Below, one piece after another: positions 9,770 through 18,615 of a DNA stretch of 64,000 nt. A program made the translations under genes and the position numbers. Origin of the DNA: JAJZMA01 sp021850405 (lineage in GTDB: Bacteria > Chloroflexota > Dormibacteria > Aeolococcales > Aeolococcaceae); NCBI GenBank assembly GCA_027365835.1, contig DAHXLU010000097.1, forward strand, positions 1 to 64,000, given 5' to 3'. Each line of letters begins with the position of its first letter. The first letter of the stretch is position 1. The notes below the pieces were generated by a model. The model saw only the letters and a program-made list of their open reading frames with translations. It made no database searches and was not told the origin of the DNA.

Positions 9770-10207
9770 GGCCGCATCCAGGCTGGGCACGCAGATAAGG
9801 CACCTTTAGGTCTGCAAGGCGCTCCTGGCTCCACTCCCATGGACCAGCTATCTTGTGTCGCATTGTTATCTATGCTTTGCAGTTTGGCACGGATCACCGA
9901 TGCTCCAAAGGTGAGGATCCACGCGGCAGTACGCTGTCAGAGTCAAGGTGCAGGATGGTCAGGAAACGTATCTGCGAACTCGCGTTGACAGCTGAATGCC
10001 ACACTCCTTCAGCAGGGAGAAAACAGCGTATCGGTCACCTTTCGTTCCCAGCTTGGATGGGAACTCCATCTGGTCGCGGATGGCAACCGTAGTACAGGGG
10101 ACGACCCTGGTAAAGTTCTTCGCACCAGGTTCAGCAGTCAGAACGAAACAACGGCCTTGCCCAGGGGGAGTGCAAAATCCCCGGCTGATCCGGCCCCATC
10201 CTGAACG
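9770..10207. other. Gene-free stretch of about 440 bases
   Basis: Reading frames in this stretch (for example 9853-10092) are rich in Arg, Cys and Ser and show no recognisable domain, start signal or neighbour coupling. I see no RNA gene, hairpin with a T tract, or repeat that I could support. Confidence 0.4.
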
Positions 10208-11737
10208 CTACATCCGTGGCGCCAGCACTGATGCGACAAGTGTTCTCGTGTCTTCTTCCTGCATCCACTTGTCCGCCTGTTCCAGCAGTGGGGCTACAAA
10301 CTCGTCACCAGGCATCGTGGGAACATGCTGGCGCAAAGAGTTGAGGATAGCTCCAGTTCCCGGAGCAGGCGAAAGCGGTTTTCGCAACTCGAGTGCCTGT
10401 GCTCCGAGCACAAGCTCTATCGCCAGAGTGTGACGCAGGAAGGATATCGCAGAGCGGGTCCGCAGGGCTCCTCCCCATCCCATCGAAACGTGATCCTCCT
10501 GGCCTGCACTGGTTACTGCACTATGGACAGAAAACGGTGTCGCCAGGTGACGCAATCTGGCAACACAGTCAGCCGCTGTATATTGCGCAATCATGAAGCC
10601 GCTGTTTATGCCAGGCTCCTTCACAAGGAAAGCCGGAAGGCCATGCGATGTGGCTGGATCGAGCAAGCGAGCAATTCGTCTTTCACTCAAGGCTGCCACA
10701 TCGGCCATCACCATTGCCAGAATATCAGCAACATAGGAAAGTGCCTGCCCGTGGAAATTTCCGGCCGATACCAGCGCTTCATCATCAGGAAAAACCACCG
10801 GGTTATCCACCACGCTGTCCCGTTCCCTTGCCACCACAACTTCAGCAAACTCCAGCTGGTCCCTGGCTGCTCCATGCACCTGAGGCGTACATCTAAAACT
10901 GTAGGCATCCTGTACCAGGTGGTGCGAGGGCTGATGAAATGCGACAACAGGACTTTGATCAAGCAGCTGGCGGAGGTGTCTACCACAGAGCTGCTGCCCC
11001 GGGGACGGACGCAGGGACAATACCCGCTCACCAAATGGAGTGACCGACCCCATGGCGGCCTCAACTGACATTGCGGCAGCCACATCAGCAAAGTCCATCA
11101 AATCCGCCATGTCTGCCAGTGCAAGGGTAAGCAGGCCAGTCATGCCATCGGTGCCGTTGATGAGCCCAAGGCCCTCCTTGGGCTCCAGCAGAAGGGGCGT
11201 AAATCCGTGGCGAGCACAAAAGCTTTCTCCCGCCTCCCTTCTGCCCTCAACCTTCACCCATCCGCTGCCTACCAGGACAGCTGCAATATGTGCCAGGGGA
11301 GCAAGATCCCCTGAAGCTCCAAGAGAACCTTCTGCCGGGACAAAAGGCACCACCCGATCGTTGAGGAGTTGCAAAAGAGCATCCACCACCAGCGGACGTA
11401 CCCCGGACAGCCCAACTGATAGGGTCCGGGCACGCAGCAGCATCATGGCGAGCACAACTTCATCATCAACTGCGTCACCCATGCCTGCCGCGTGGCTGAG
11501 CACCAGAGAGCGCTGCAACGTCCGACGGGCCCCCGCCGGCACAGCAACCGATGCCAGCGCCCCAAACCCTGTTGTTACACCATAGGCAACACTGTCTGCC
11601 TGGTCCAGTCGCTCCACAACCCTGGCGCTTGCGGCCATTGCAGCCCTTGCCTTTTCCCCCAGGGCAACGGTCTGTCCACCCCGAACCACATCCAGCACAT
11701 CCTGGCTGCTCAAGGGCCCTCCATCCAGAGTAATCAT
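10208..11737 (-). CDS. hutH: Histidine ammonia-lyase
   Basis: A 509-residue member of the aromatic amino acid ammonia-lyase family, which deaminates L-histidine to urocanate, the first step of histidine degradation. The MIO prosthetic group forms from the Ala-Ser-Gly triad, seen here in GSLGASGDLAPLAH (about 138-151). Other family stretches are YGVTTGFGALA near 52 and NGTDGMTGLL near 194. Length is normal. No other hut gene is nearby, so it is either a stand-alone degradation enzyme or a related lyase with another amino acid substrate. A TAGGCT box ends 6 bases before the ATG, marking a leaderless start. Confidence 0.92.
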   Translation of the reverse strand: MITLDGGPLSSQDVLDVVRGGQTVALGEKARAAMAASARVVERLDQADSVAYGVTTGFGALASVAVPAGARRTLQRSLVLSHAAGMGDAVDDEVVLAMMLLRARTLSVGLSGVRPLVVDALLQLLNDRVVPFVPAEGSLGASGDLAPLAHIAAVLVGSGWVKVEGRREAGESFCARHGFTPLLLEPKEGLGLINGTDGMTGLLTLALADMADLMDFADVAAAMSVEAAMGSVTPFGERVLSLRPSPGQQLCGRHLRQLLDQSPVVAFHQPSHHLVQDAYSFRCTPQVHGAARDQLEFAEVVVARERDSVVDNPVVFPDDEALVSAGNFHGQALSYVADILAMVMADVAALSERRIARLLDPATSHGLPAFLVKEPGINSGFMIAQYTAADCVARLRHLATPFSVHSAVTSAGQEDHVSMGWGGALRTRSAISFLRHTLAIELVLGAQALELRKPLSPAPGTGAILNSLRQHVPTMPGDEFVAPLLEQADKWMQEEDTRTLVASVLAPRM

Positions 11738-11743
11738 GTCGGT

Positions 11744-11749
11744 AGCCTA
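11744..11749 (-). promoter_or_regulatory. -10 box (TAGGCT) of leaderless hutH
   Basis: Reading the minus strand, TAGGCT is followed by 6 bases and then the ATG at 11737. The same hexamer and spacing precede recF. Confidence 0.55.
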
Positions 11750-11865
11750 CCGCTAACGTGCCCCCCTGCGGCAAACCGGATCATTCGCCGTGGCGGTGGA
11801 AAAGCCCACCCAAAGCAGCAGGGCCAGTGCAGGGGCCCCTTTTATATGGGACAATCCTGGCCGGC

Positions 11866-12717
11866 ATGAAGCGACCCCACCCTCTGGAAAGCAGCATCCA
11901 CAGGCTTACCCCTGCAATCGCGACCGCGCTGCTGCTTATCTCCTGTGGCACAGCGTCCCTGCCCTCAACCAGCGCCCTGCTTCGGGGCACTACCCATCTC
12001 ATGCAGCACCAGTCCTACCGCTCAGGGATCCAGGGTGTGATCACCTTTGATACAGGCCATATCTCTGGGCCCCCCTCTCTGGTTGCAGCCCTGCAGAAAA
12101 CCTACCGGCAGAAGATAACTGAAAGCGGCACTCTCATAAAGAACCGGCAGGGAGACTACAGCCTCTCCCTGAGCATTACCAACCAGGGGCTCACACGGCA
12201 GAGCTGTGCGATAGAAGCAGGCACTACCCTGTATTACTCGACCGACTGCAAAACCTACATACCTACGGCTACGAGTGGTCCGAGCCCCCTTATCTATCGC
12301 TATACCCCGATGTACCTCCTTGCCTCCCTGACAGGAGCCCGGGAAACGGGCCTACCTGGCCGCTCCGGGCCGGGAGAGATCACAGTATCTGGCAATCTTG
12401 CTTCTACCGCCAGGGCATCGGTCATAGCAGCGACTGCCTCGAGCCTGGGATTCAGCTCCCTGGCCCCAGCCATAACCATCCTGAGCGCGGTGGCAACAAT
12501 GACCATCAATCCGCGAAACTACGAGCCAAGTCAAACCACGCTGACGATAGCGATGGCGGTGCAGGTGGGCCCGCTGCTCCAGGACCTGGTCAACAACTCT
12601 GGAACAGGAAAACCGATTCCAGACAGATTGCTCCCGCAGGGAGAGCTGGACTTTACCGAAATCATCACCACTCACCCCGGGGGGTTTGGAGGCAACTACC
12701 CTGTCCACCTTCCCTAA
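11866..12717 (+). CDS. Putative lipoprotein
   Basis: About 283 residues. The N-terminus is a lipoprotein signal: basic start, hydrophobic core (ATALLLI) and lipobox SCGT with the Cys near residue 27. The mature part is Ser/Thr-rich with predicted beta strands, for example in the region of YSLSLSITNQG and LYYSTDCKTYI, reminiscent of LolA/LppX-like lipid-binding lipoproteins, but I see no diagnostic motif. I prefer the ATG at 11866 (MKRPHPLE) over 11758, because the longer version overlaps the hutH promoter and has no signal-like beginning. The gene is divergent from hutH. Confidence 0.6.
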   Translation: MKRPHPLESSIHRLTPAIATALLLISCGTASLPSTSALLRGTTHLMQHQSYRSGIQGVITFDTGHISGPPSLVAALQKTYRQKITESGTLIKNRQGDYSLSLSITNQGLTRQSCAIEAGTTLYYSTDCKTYIPTATSGPSPLIYRYTPMYLLASLTGARETGLPGRSGPGEITVSGNLASTARASVIAATASSLGFSSLAPAITILSAVATMTINPRNYEPSQTTLTIAMAVQVGPLLQDLVNNSGTGKPIPDRLLPQGELDFTEIITTHPGGFGGNYPVHLP

Positions 12718-12901
12718 AGCTGGTCGGGGCCCCCTTCCGGGATAGATACTTCCTTCCGGGCTGCCTTCCGAGATGGTAACCTGTATCTATACCGAGTGCC
12801 CGCAATTGGGCACCCCCCAGTATGCAAGAACAACAGCCTGGAAGTGAAGCTATCCCAACCGGTGCCTCTGATTCCAGGACAGCAACCAGGAGGAACCGCA
12901 A

Positions 12902-13156
12902 ATGACCATGGCGTCCTCACGACGGAATGAGGGTGGACATCGTCCAGCACCCAGCGGTCTTTCCATGCAAAACGAGACCGGCACCCACGAGGTGGAGGTG
13001 TCCAAGGCGCTGAACCAATGGGCAGTGACCGTGGTAAAACTCCCGGACCGGGAGCTGGTCTGCCAGGATTTCTACTCCCGTCGCTGGGAAGCGGTGGCGC
13101 GAGCAGAGGATTTCATCCGGCTCCTGAACCGCACCGAACCTCCCCGGGGGTGGTAG
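12902..13156 (+). CDS. Small hypothetical protein, 84 residues
   Basis: An 84-residue soluble protein. AGGAGG stands 8 bases before the ATG, a strong translation signal. The conserved-looking core (EVEVSKALNQWAVTVVKLPD and what follows, with FYSRRWEAVARAEDFIRLLN) suggests a small alpha/beta fold: two strands and a helix. I do not recognise the family. It is convergent with the glutaredoxin-like/PDZ gene, with 36 bases between the stops. Confidence 0.65.
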   Translation: MTMASSRRNEGGHRPAPSGLSMQNETGTHEVEVSKALNQWAVTVVKLPDRELVCQDFYSRRWEAVARAEDFIRLLNRTEPPRGW

Positions 13157-13192
13157 AGGGGTAATTCTGGAGAGGTACCTTCTGCGTGCCCT

Positions 13193-13768
13193 TTAGTTGC
13201 CAGGTGCGCTTGCCGGGGATTCCTGTTCCCTGAAATGGATCAGCACATGGATGTGTTCTGTTCCTCGAACCACATCCAGCTCCATAACCTCCCCCGGACG
13301 ACGCAGTGCGATAGCTGCCCGTAACTGCTGGGCTCCTCCTCCCAGAAGATAGCTCCCTATACCAACGATGAAATCCCCTGGGCAAAGCCCAGCGTCCTCT
13401 GCTGCAGAGCCTGGTGTAACCCGGCCCACCTCCACCGCCCCAGCCGGTACGAGCGTGCCAAGCTCCCTGCTCCTTTCTGCAGAGACCGTCCGGATGGCTG
13501 CTCCAAGCGACACCCCTCCCGTCTCTTCCTGGGGCCCAGAGGGCAAAAAACGTGCCAGCTGGATTGGATCCGCACCCGCAAGAAACGCACTGCCTATCTC
13601 CACCGAAGGCACTATCACCCTGCCAACCCTTCCAAACAGGATGGCGCTGGCGGAAGGATCTGAAAGAACATCCCTGATCCGTGGCTCAATACCACGCCCT
13701 TTCAGATAATCCACAATCTGGTCACAGGCAGGGTCCCCCTGCTGGACGTAAACTGTAACGTCGACCAA
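13193..13768 (-). CDS. Glutaredoxin-like domain fused to a PDZ domain
   Basis: A 191-residue protein. Residues 1-75 resemble a glutaredoxin-like fold (VTVYVQQGDPACDQIVDYLK, then a VPSVEIG stretch corresponding to the cis-Pro loop). In place of the CxxC active site there is only one Cys (Cys15), so it would be monothiol or non-catalytic. Residues about 85-185 form a PDZ domain with the carboxylate-binding type motif and the GSAAEDAGLCPGDFIVGIG segment. No protease domain is present. The TTG start is 11 bases after the helicase stop, so the two are probably co-transcribed. A redox- or peptide-sensing adaptor role is inference. Confidence 0.65.
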   Translation of the reverse strand: MVDVTVYVQQGDPACDQIVDYLKGRGIEPRIRDVLSDPSASAILFGRVGRVIVPSVEIGSAFLAGADPIQLARFLPSGPQEETGGVSLGAAIRTVSAERSRELGTLVPAGAVEVGRVTPGSAAEDAGLCPGDFIVGIGSYLLGGGAQQLRAAIALRRPGEVMELDVVRGTEHIHVLIHFREQESPASAPGN

Positions 13769-13779
13769 TTCCCTAGTCC

Positions 13780-16581
13780 CTAGTCCTCCGGGGGAGGCCC
13801 CGCTGAATGTGTTATCCGGTGAGCCCTCACGGGGGCGACAACCGGCTCTTCCATACCAGGGAAGGGCAGAACGCCGTTCCTGGATCCATCCCCACCTGCA
13901 GAGACAGGCGCTGCATCGGTCGGCACAGATCGGCTGGGCGACGCCCCATTAGTGCCTGCTCCAGCCGTGTCTACTCCTGCCATCGCTGATCGCGCACCCA
14001 TGGATACACTTTGCGCAAGCGCAGACAATGACTTTGTTTCTTCCACGCCTTTGACCAGCAACGAGTCCTGGTTTGGCTCCAGCCCCGGCAGGGAAGGCAT
14101 GGTGGTGGTGGCGGTGGTGGCTGGAGAACCCTGTGCCGGATTCACAGCTACCCCTGGGGAGCGCCGGCCACGCCGGCGCCTCCTGCGCCGCTTGCGCACT
14201 GCATCTGATTCCGCGCCTCCCTGGGCAGCTGTCTCTGTCTTTGTGGTGGCACCACCGTCAATAAGTGGGGTGGCTGGCAAGGGCCTCTGTCCGCCGCCAC
14301 GGCGCCGCCGCCTACGGCGCGGCTGCCCTGCCCCCTCACCATGCTCTCCCTCCTGGTTCTTGCCGGTGGCACCTGCAAGCCCCCCACGACCCCGGCCAGG
14401 ACGACCGCTCGGGGCTACCAGTTCGGAAGCACTCATCCACCCGCCAGCGGCCCTTGCCGCCTCTACCAGTACCCCATACATCGATTCTTCCCCACTGCGC
14501 AACGTAGCGCTATCACCAATGCAGACCACCATGCGTCTTGCCCTTGATATGGCAACATTCAGGCGATTAGGGACGCGCAGAAACCCAATCCTCCCACGCT
14601 CATTGCTTCGAACCAGGGAGATGACAACGATATCTTCCTCACGCCCCTCAAAAGAATCTACCGTATCGATCTTGATGTTTCTTTTGAAACGCCTGCGCCC
14701 AAGCGAATAGCGCAGGCGTTCGACCTGCTCTGCATACATCGCGATAACAGCAATGGAAAGGTCACGACTTACACGCTCGTCCAGCAATCTGACAACTGTC
14801 GCTGCCACCTTAACCTCTGCTTCATTGCGTAGGGCACCACCAGGTCCCCTCCGCTCACGCCCACCCCGCATACCTTCAGTGTCAACAAAATGCAGCGCCA
14901 CCGGGAAGGGATGCCGGGTAACAAAGTCGTAGGCGCACACTTCCTGTGCATCTTCAAGCTGGCCATCGTATGATGCCGCTGATACGTAGCTGGAGATCTG
15001 GGGATGCATGCGATGCTGCACCTTGAGCAGGCACTTGGCTGAATCAGGCAAGCCACCTTCCCAGGCTTGCTCAAACAGGCTGTGATTGATAAGGTCTTCC
15101 AGCTGTGGATCATCCTCGACAATGGAGTACAGGGAGTCGTCTTCCACCGGGGGAAGTTGCTTGTGATCGCCTACCAGGGCAAGTGCTGCTCCCAGTCGAA
15201 GCGCGGGCAAGGCTTCATCGACGCGCGCCTTGTTAGCCTCGTCAAGAATAACCAGATCAAAATTCATGTCTGTTATCGCTGAAGTTGCAGCGGTAGCACA
15301 GGTTGCAAAATAACAGTTTGCCTGCAACAGTCGGGGATCATCTTCATCATCACACCGGAACTGGTCAACCGAAGAATGTACCCGCTCTGCCCTGGCAACT
15401 CGCACCGCCCGCATACCGGGGGTGCCCGCAAGCCGCTCCAGTGCGTTGTCTACAGCCAGATTGCTATGTGAGGTTACGAGTATCCGTTCTTCTGGATTAT
15501 TGGCCAGGCGTCTTTTTACTGCCTCGACTATGACAGTGGTCTTCCCGGTTCCAGGCGGTCCCTGTATGAACACACATTGCGCAGCTCCAAGGTTGGCCAC
15601 CAGCGATACCGCACGATCCTGCGATGGATTTGAAAACATGCCGGGGGTATCCCATGGACGCCCTATTTCGCCCGGCGCTGGCGACGATATGGTTTCGGGA
15701 CACACCAGCAACTGGGCCAGTAGCCCCACGCCGAAATCCCGGGTAGCAATGGCTGCGAGCACTGAACGCTTGGCCTGGTAAAGCGCCCGGTTGAATGACG
15801 GGGCAACACCACCCTCTGAACCTGCATGCTCGTACGTTCGACAGACCACCTCCACCAGCCGGCGACGATGGTCTATTCTCGAAACGCGCCCAACAAAGTT
15901 GGGACTGTCCTCTGGCTCTACCAGTACCGCTGCGTCTGTCATAAGCGTAATCGGCTCGTCATCCGGAATGGTGAGCTCTACCTTCCCAAGTTCAGGACGC
16001 TGGTGATCCTGCTCGTCAAACTCCCTGCCGCACGAAGGGCATCTATCGTTATCGTCAGGACGCCATAACCCCCTGCATTTGCGACACCGCCAGAATTCGC
16101 GTACACCACGATAATGGGTTCGCTGGCTCTGAGCCCGGGCCTTTTCTGCATTTTCCAGCTTGTCCACCAGTTTCAGAGCACCATACAGCTGCTCAGACGT
16201 AGCAGCCATGGCCATCGCATCCCGGAAATCCTTCAGTCGATACGTGTCACTTACAATCCCATTGGTTGCCGTAACCACAGGATGGCGGGCTACAACCGTC
16301 AGCAACTTTTCTGCGCTACCTGAGGAACGCCCGGGTCGAACGTTCACCACAAGCAGTGCCATATGCTCCCTGGCCTGGTTTTCAGGCAGCTCAAAAGTAC
16401 ACTGTAAAACCAGATCGGGCAACGACAGTGTGACCAGGGGGGGATCGTCGTCAGTAAAGGTGACCGACAGATGCTCAACCTCAGCCAGCCTTTCTGCAAA
16501 CAGCTTCCGGGGGTCGGTGTCAGTGCCCTGGGCAAGGGCGTCCAGTACCACCATGGCGTCGCTGGCGTCAGGGACGAGCAA
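13780..16581 (-). CDS. SF1B (UPF1/Dna2-like) helicase with zinc ribbon and basic tail
   Basis: A 933-residue superfamily 1 helicase. The ATPase core has motif I GPPGTGKTT (341-349), motif Ia VTSHSNLAVDNAL, motif II LDEAN (446-450; DEAA or DEAG is more usual), motif III GDHKQLPP (471-478), motif V DTVDSFEGREEDIVVIS and motif VI LNVAISRARR. An unusual N-terminal half contains a zinc ribbon, CRKC (166-169) and CPSC (181-184). The C-terminal 230 residues are low complexity with two Arg-rich patches (about 770-780 and 810-820), suggesting nucleic acid or ribosome binding. The annotated start is TTG; the frame is open further up to a stop just before 16623, and no good start signal is visible. It probably works on RNA or DNA, which the sequence does not decide. 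Confidence 0.85.
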   Translation of the reverse strand: MLVPDASDAMVVLDALAQGTDTDPRKLFAERLAEVEHLSVTFTDDDPPLVTLSLPDLVLQCTFELPENQAREHMALLVVNVRPGRSSGSAEKLLTVVARHPVVTATNGIVSDTYRLKDFRDAMAMAATSEQLYGALKLVDKLENAEKARAQSQRTHYRGVREFWRCRKCRGLWRPDDNDRCPSCGREFDEQDHQRPELGKVELTIPDDEPITLMTDAAVLVEPEDSPNFVGRVSRIDHRRRLVEVVCRTYEHAGSEGGVAPSFNRALYQAKRSVLAAIATRDFGVGLLAQLLVCPETISSPAPGEIGRPWDTPGMFSNPSQDRAVSLVANLGAAQCVFIQGPPGTGKTTVIVEAVKRRLANNPEERILVTSHSNLAVDNALERLAGTPGMRAVRVARAERVHSSVDQFRCDDEDDPRLLQANCYFATCATAATSAITDMNFDLVILDEANKARVDEALPALRLGAALALVGDHKQLPPVEDDSLYSIVEDDPQLEDLINHSLFEQAWEGGLPDSAKCLLKVQHRMHPQISSYVSAASYDGQLEDAQEVCAYDFVTRHPFPVALHFVDTEGMRGGRERRGPGGALRNEAEVKVAATVVRLLDERVSRDLSIAVIAMYAEQVERLRYSLGRRRFKRNIKIDTVDSFEGREEDIVVISLVRSNERGRIGFLRVPNRLNVAISRARRMVVCIGDSATLRSGEESMYGVLVEAARAAGGWMSASELVAPSGRPGRGRGGLAGATGKNQEGEHGEGAGQPRRRRRRRGGGQRPLPATPLIDGGATTKTETAAQGGAESDAVRKRRRRRRRGRRSPGVAVNPAQGSPATTATTTMPSLPGLEPNQDSLLVKGVEETKSLSALAQSVSMGARSAMAGVDTAGAGTNGASPSRSVPTDAAPVSAGGDGSRNGVLPFPGMEEPVVAPVRAHRITHSAGPPPED

Positions 16582-16613
16582 GTGGAGCCTGTCAAGGGCG
16601 AGATCTGGAGCGA

Positions 16614-16844
16614 TCAGAGGATGCTAACCTCAGCGCCAGCACCTTGCGATGCTGATGCACTAACTAATTTCAACTCCACTTTATGGAGCTGGGCGCGGCC
16701 GACCCTGTATTGACCGGCATCTGCCTCCAACGCAACTATAGAGCATAAGGCTGGGGATGGGCTAGGGGGGGAGCTGGAAGCAACCTCCGCCACTCCCCCG
16801 GCCAGGGCCTCCGGAAACAGGACGGGCACCCCCGATACGGACAC
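16614..16844 (-). CDS. Possible small protein upstream of the helicase
   Basis: A 76-residue frame (GTG start) with an evenly composed sequence: a Ser/Pro-rich middle and a C-terminal part (QYRVGRAQLHKVELKLVSAS) that looks like folded protein. Its stop TGA overlaps an ATC codon in the helicase frame (TGATC), suggesting it is translated just ahead of the helicase, in the manner of the many overlapping genes here. No ribosome binding site is visible at the GTG. Moderate confidence that it is real; function unknown. Confidence 0.4.
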   Translation of the reverse strand: MSVSGVPVLFPEALAGGVAEVASSSPPSPSPALCSIVALEADAGQYRVGRAQLHKVELKLVSASASQGAGAEVSIL

Positions 16845-16871
16845 CTTTTCCCGGCACGGGCGAAGAGCAGG

Positions 16872-17168
16872 CTAATGGATCAGAATCAACTCAATGCCAA
16901 AAAACAGCACCGCCACTGCCAGGGCAATCACCAGGCCCCAGGCCCCAAGAGGGGGAGAAAACCAGATGGATGCTGGTCCTGCCGGGGACGCAAAAGGTCC
17001 AACCCAGCTGGTCCCGTTCCACCACCATCGTCCTGACCGGTCCCAGCCTGACTGGACCGGAGCTGCCTCACGCGGGGGGGGGGCCGGTTCCTCCGGCAAA
17101 GTCCCCTGCATGGGTCCAGGAGACGGGCCCTGCTGGGGATAGAGGAGTAAAAAGTCTGGGTCTGGCAT
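16872..17168 (-). CDS. DUF2510-type protein with one C-terminal membrane helix
   Basis: About 98 residues. A Pro-rich N-terminus leads to a DUF2510-like motif (QSGWDRSGRWWWNGTSWVG), the aromatic 'RWWDGxxW' element that typically precedes membrane segments in actinobacterial and related proteins. One membrane helix (WGLVIALAVAVLFFGIELIL) closes the protein. I set the start at ATG 17168, because a CAGAAT box ends 6 bases upstream and a longer frame would run over the divergent gene. It is divergently paired with the gene at 17210. Confidence 0.65.
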   Translation of the reverse strand: MPDPDFLLLYPQQGPSPGPMQGTLPEEPAPPPREAAPVQSGWDRSGRWWWNGTSWVGPFASPAGPASIWFSPPLGAWGLVIALAVAVLFFGIELILIH

Positions 17169-17209
17169 GGATACATTCTGCCGTATCGTCCACAGCGTAC
17201 GATATAGCC
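17169..17209. promoter_or_regulatory. 41-base divergent promoter region for two leaderless genes
   Basis: On the plus strand TACGAT (17198-17203) ends 6 bases before GTG 17210. On the minus strand CAGAAT ends 6 bases before ATG 17168. With only 41 bases between the two start codons, both promoters must overlap, so transcription of the two genes is likely mutually dependent. Confidence 0.5.
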
Positions 17210-17596
17210 GTGAATGAGAGCATAGATCTGAGTGGCCTGCACCGGGAACTGGATCGGTTAAAGACACAGCTTTGCCAATGCCAGCACACAGGTGAATGCA
17301 TCGCCTGTAGAGGCTTTGAACTGCTGAGGGAACAGTCCCAAAGCCTGGTTGCGGCGGCCTCCCAGCCTGCCCTGGTCCAGGTAGCGCAACAGGCCTCCAT
17401 CAAGGACATGATGGAAAGAATGGCTAGCCTGCAAGAGAAACTGGCCATGGATCAGGACCTTGACGCCATGATGGAGCAAATGTTCCAGAAGATCAGGCAG
17501 GACATGGGCGACGACTTCGATCTGGCCCAGCTACTGCGGCTCTTTGGTATGCCACCACCAGGGGATCTTCCCCCGCCAGGAACCTCTGCCGACTGA
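17210..17596 (+). CDS. Small cysteine-motif protein
   Basis: A 128-residue soluble protein. Near the N-terminus it has a CxC-x5-CxxC cluster (LCQCQHTGECIACRGFEL, about residues 21-38) of the sort that binds zinc or a metal cluster. The rest is strongly helical and acidic, with many Met, Gln and Asp residues (MMERMASLQEKL and DQDLDAMMEQMFQKI), probably a coiled coil, ending in a Pro-rich tail. The GTG at 17210 has a TACGAT box 6 bases upstream. I do not recognise the family. Confidence 0.6.
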   Translation: MNESIDLSGLHRELDRLKTQLCQCQHTGECIACRGFELLREQSQSLVAAASQPALVQVAQQASIKDMMERMASLQEKLAMDQDLDAMMEQMFQKIRQDMGDDFDLAQLLRLFGMPPPGDLPPPGTSAD

Positions 17597-17926
17597 CCAG
17601 GCTCCGGCGGTCGGGGCTGCCCAGCAGTATCCAGGGCGGACGAGCCCATCTTGCCCTGGAATGACATTCAGGCATTTCTCACAGACGCCCGCTATGCTCA
17701 AAATGTCTCCGGAATGCTGTGCCCATGGATAGGCAAGTGTTGTCCAGCCCACCAAGGAGATGGCACCACTGGCCGGGCATAGCAAGATAAACAGGGGGGG
17801 TATATCCCCCCCTTCTGATCCCCTCCTGGAGGGGCCGACTGCCGGACTGTATCAAATTCTGCGCAACAGACAGGAGATGCCAAAGCGCCCCCTTTTGCCT
17901 GGGAAGGCGCCCCCATATCTGAATTG
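17597..17926. other. Convergent intergenic region of about 330 bases
   Basis: It lies between the stop of the small cysteine protein and the stop of the response regulator at 17927. The only structure I can support is the GC-rich hairpin at 17793-17813. Reading frames across the region do not resemble protein. Confidence 0.4.
17793..17813. terminator. Hairpin between convergent genes (A-G7 / C7-T)
   Basis: An 8-bp perfect stem (A plus seven G against seven C plus T) closes a TATAT loop. There is no T tract, but the position between convergent stops suits a bidirectional terminator. Confidence 0.5.
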
Positions 17927-18325
17927 TCAGAACGGAGGATTACCAGTATCCCTGGAATTTAGCGTAAGTGCCTTGGCTACCGCTTCAGACAGGCCGCTTA
18001 GGGAGAATGGTTTTGGGATGAATGCAGTAGCCCCTGCAGCAGTAGCCTCGCGCAGGGCTTTCATGTCGTCTCTGGCGGTAAAAACCAGAATGGGCACCTT
18101 CCCAAAACTTTCCTGCGCCCGGACCCACCGACACAAGGAAAGCCCATCCATATCTGGCATCATGAGATCCAGAATTACGACGTCAAACTTGTACTGGGAG
18201 AACTCCAGTCTGGCACTCTCCCCACCATCAGCAGTAATGACAACATACCCATCTGAGGCAAGATAGCTGCTCAGGACCCTAAGGATGCGTGGGTCATCGT
18301 CGACGACAAGGACCGTATGCGCCAT
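17927..18325 (-). CDS. Single-domain response regulator (CheY-like)
   Basis: A 132-residue stand-alone receiver domain. The acidic pair (Asp9-Asp10 in VVDDDPRI), the phosphoacceptor in VILDLMMPDMDG (near Asp53), the conserved Thr (VFTARDD) and Lys (IPKPFSL) are all present. There is no output domain, so it would act by binding a partner, as CheY or Spo0F do, or as part of a phosphorelay. No kinase gene is adjacent. A GGGGAGGG ribosome binding site precedes the ATG. Confidence 0.88.
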   Translation of the reverse strand: MAHTVLVVDDDPRILRVLSSYLASDGYVVITADGGESARLEFSQYKFDVVILDLMMPDMDGLSLCRWVRAQESFGKVPILVFTARDDMKALREATAAGATAFIPKPFSLSGLSEAVAKALTLNSRDTGNPPF

Positions 18326-18615
18326 CGGTGCCCTCCCCTGTACCCCTTCGTGGGAAACCTGGCCTTCTCGCGGGTAATCCCCTGGTCCGCAGCTCCAGCA
18401 GATCCATTATAAGAGCCCTTCATAAGCAGAGGGACAAAATGCCCCTGGGCCACTTGTAGCCGATCCAAATCTAGAAACGGACCCGCTCCCTCTACCCTGG
18501 GGCAAGGGCTCATTCTATCGAGGGAACACCCGCTGCAAAGTGGAGGAGGAAAGGAAATGCGGCTTGAAAGACAACGCTACGCACCTACCCTTTCTTTTGT
18601 ACCAGAAGAATCAGG

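Noticed and set aside
9853..10092. A 79-residue plus-strand frame in the gap before hutH
   Set aside because: Composition rich in Arg, Cys and Ser, no start signal and no recognisable motif; not supported as a gene.
13952..14710. A 252-residue plus-strand frame opposite the helicase tail
   Set aside because: It is antisense to the low-complexity Arg-rich region, whose composition opens the other frames.
16970..17209. An upstream extension of the small Cys-motif protein
   Set aside because: It covers the opposite-strand DUF2510 gene and the divergent promoter; GTG 17210 with its -10 box is better.
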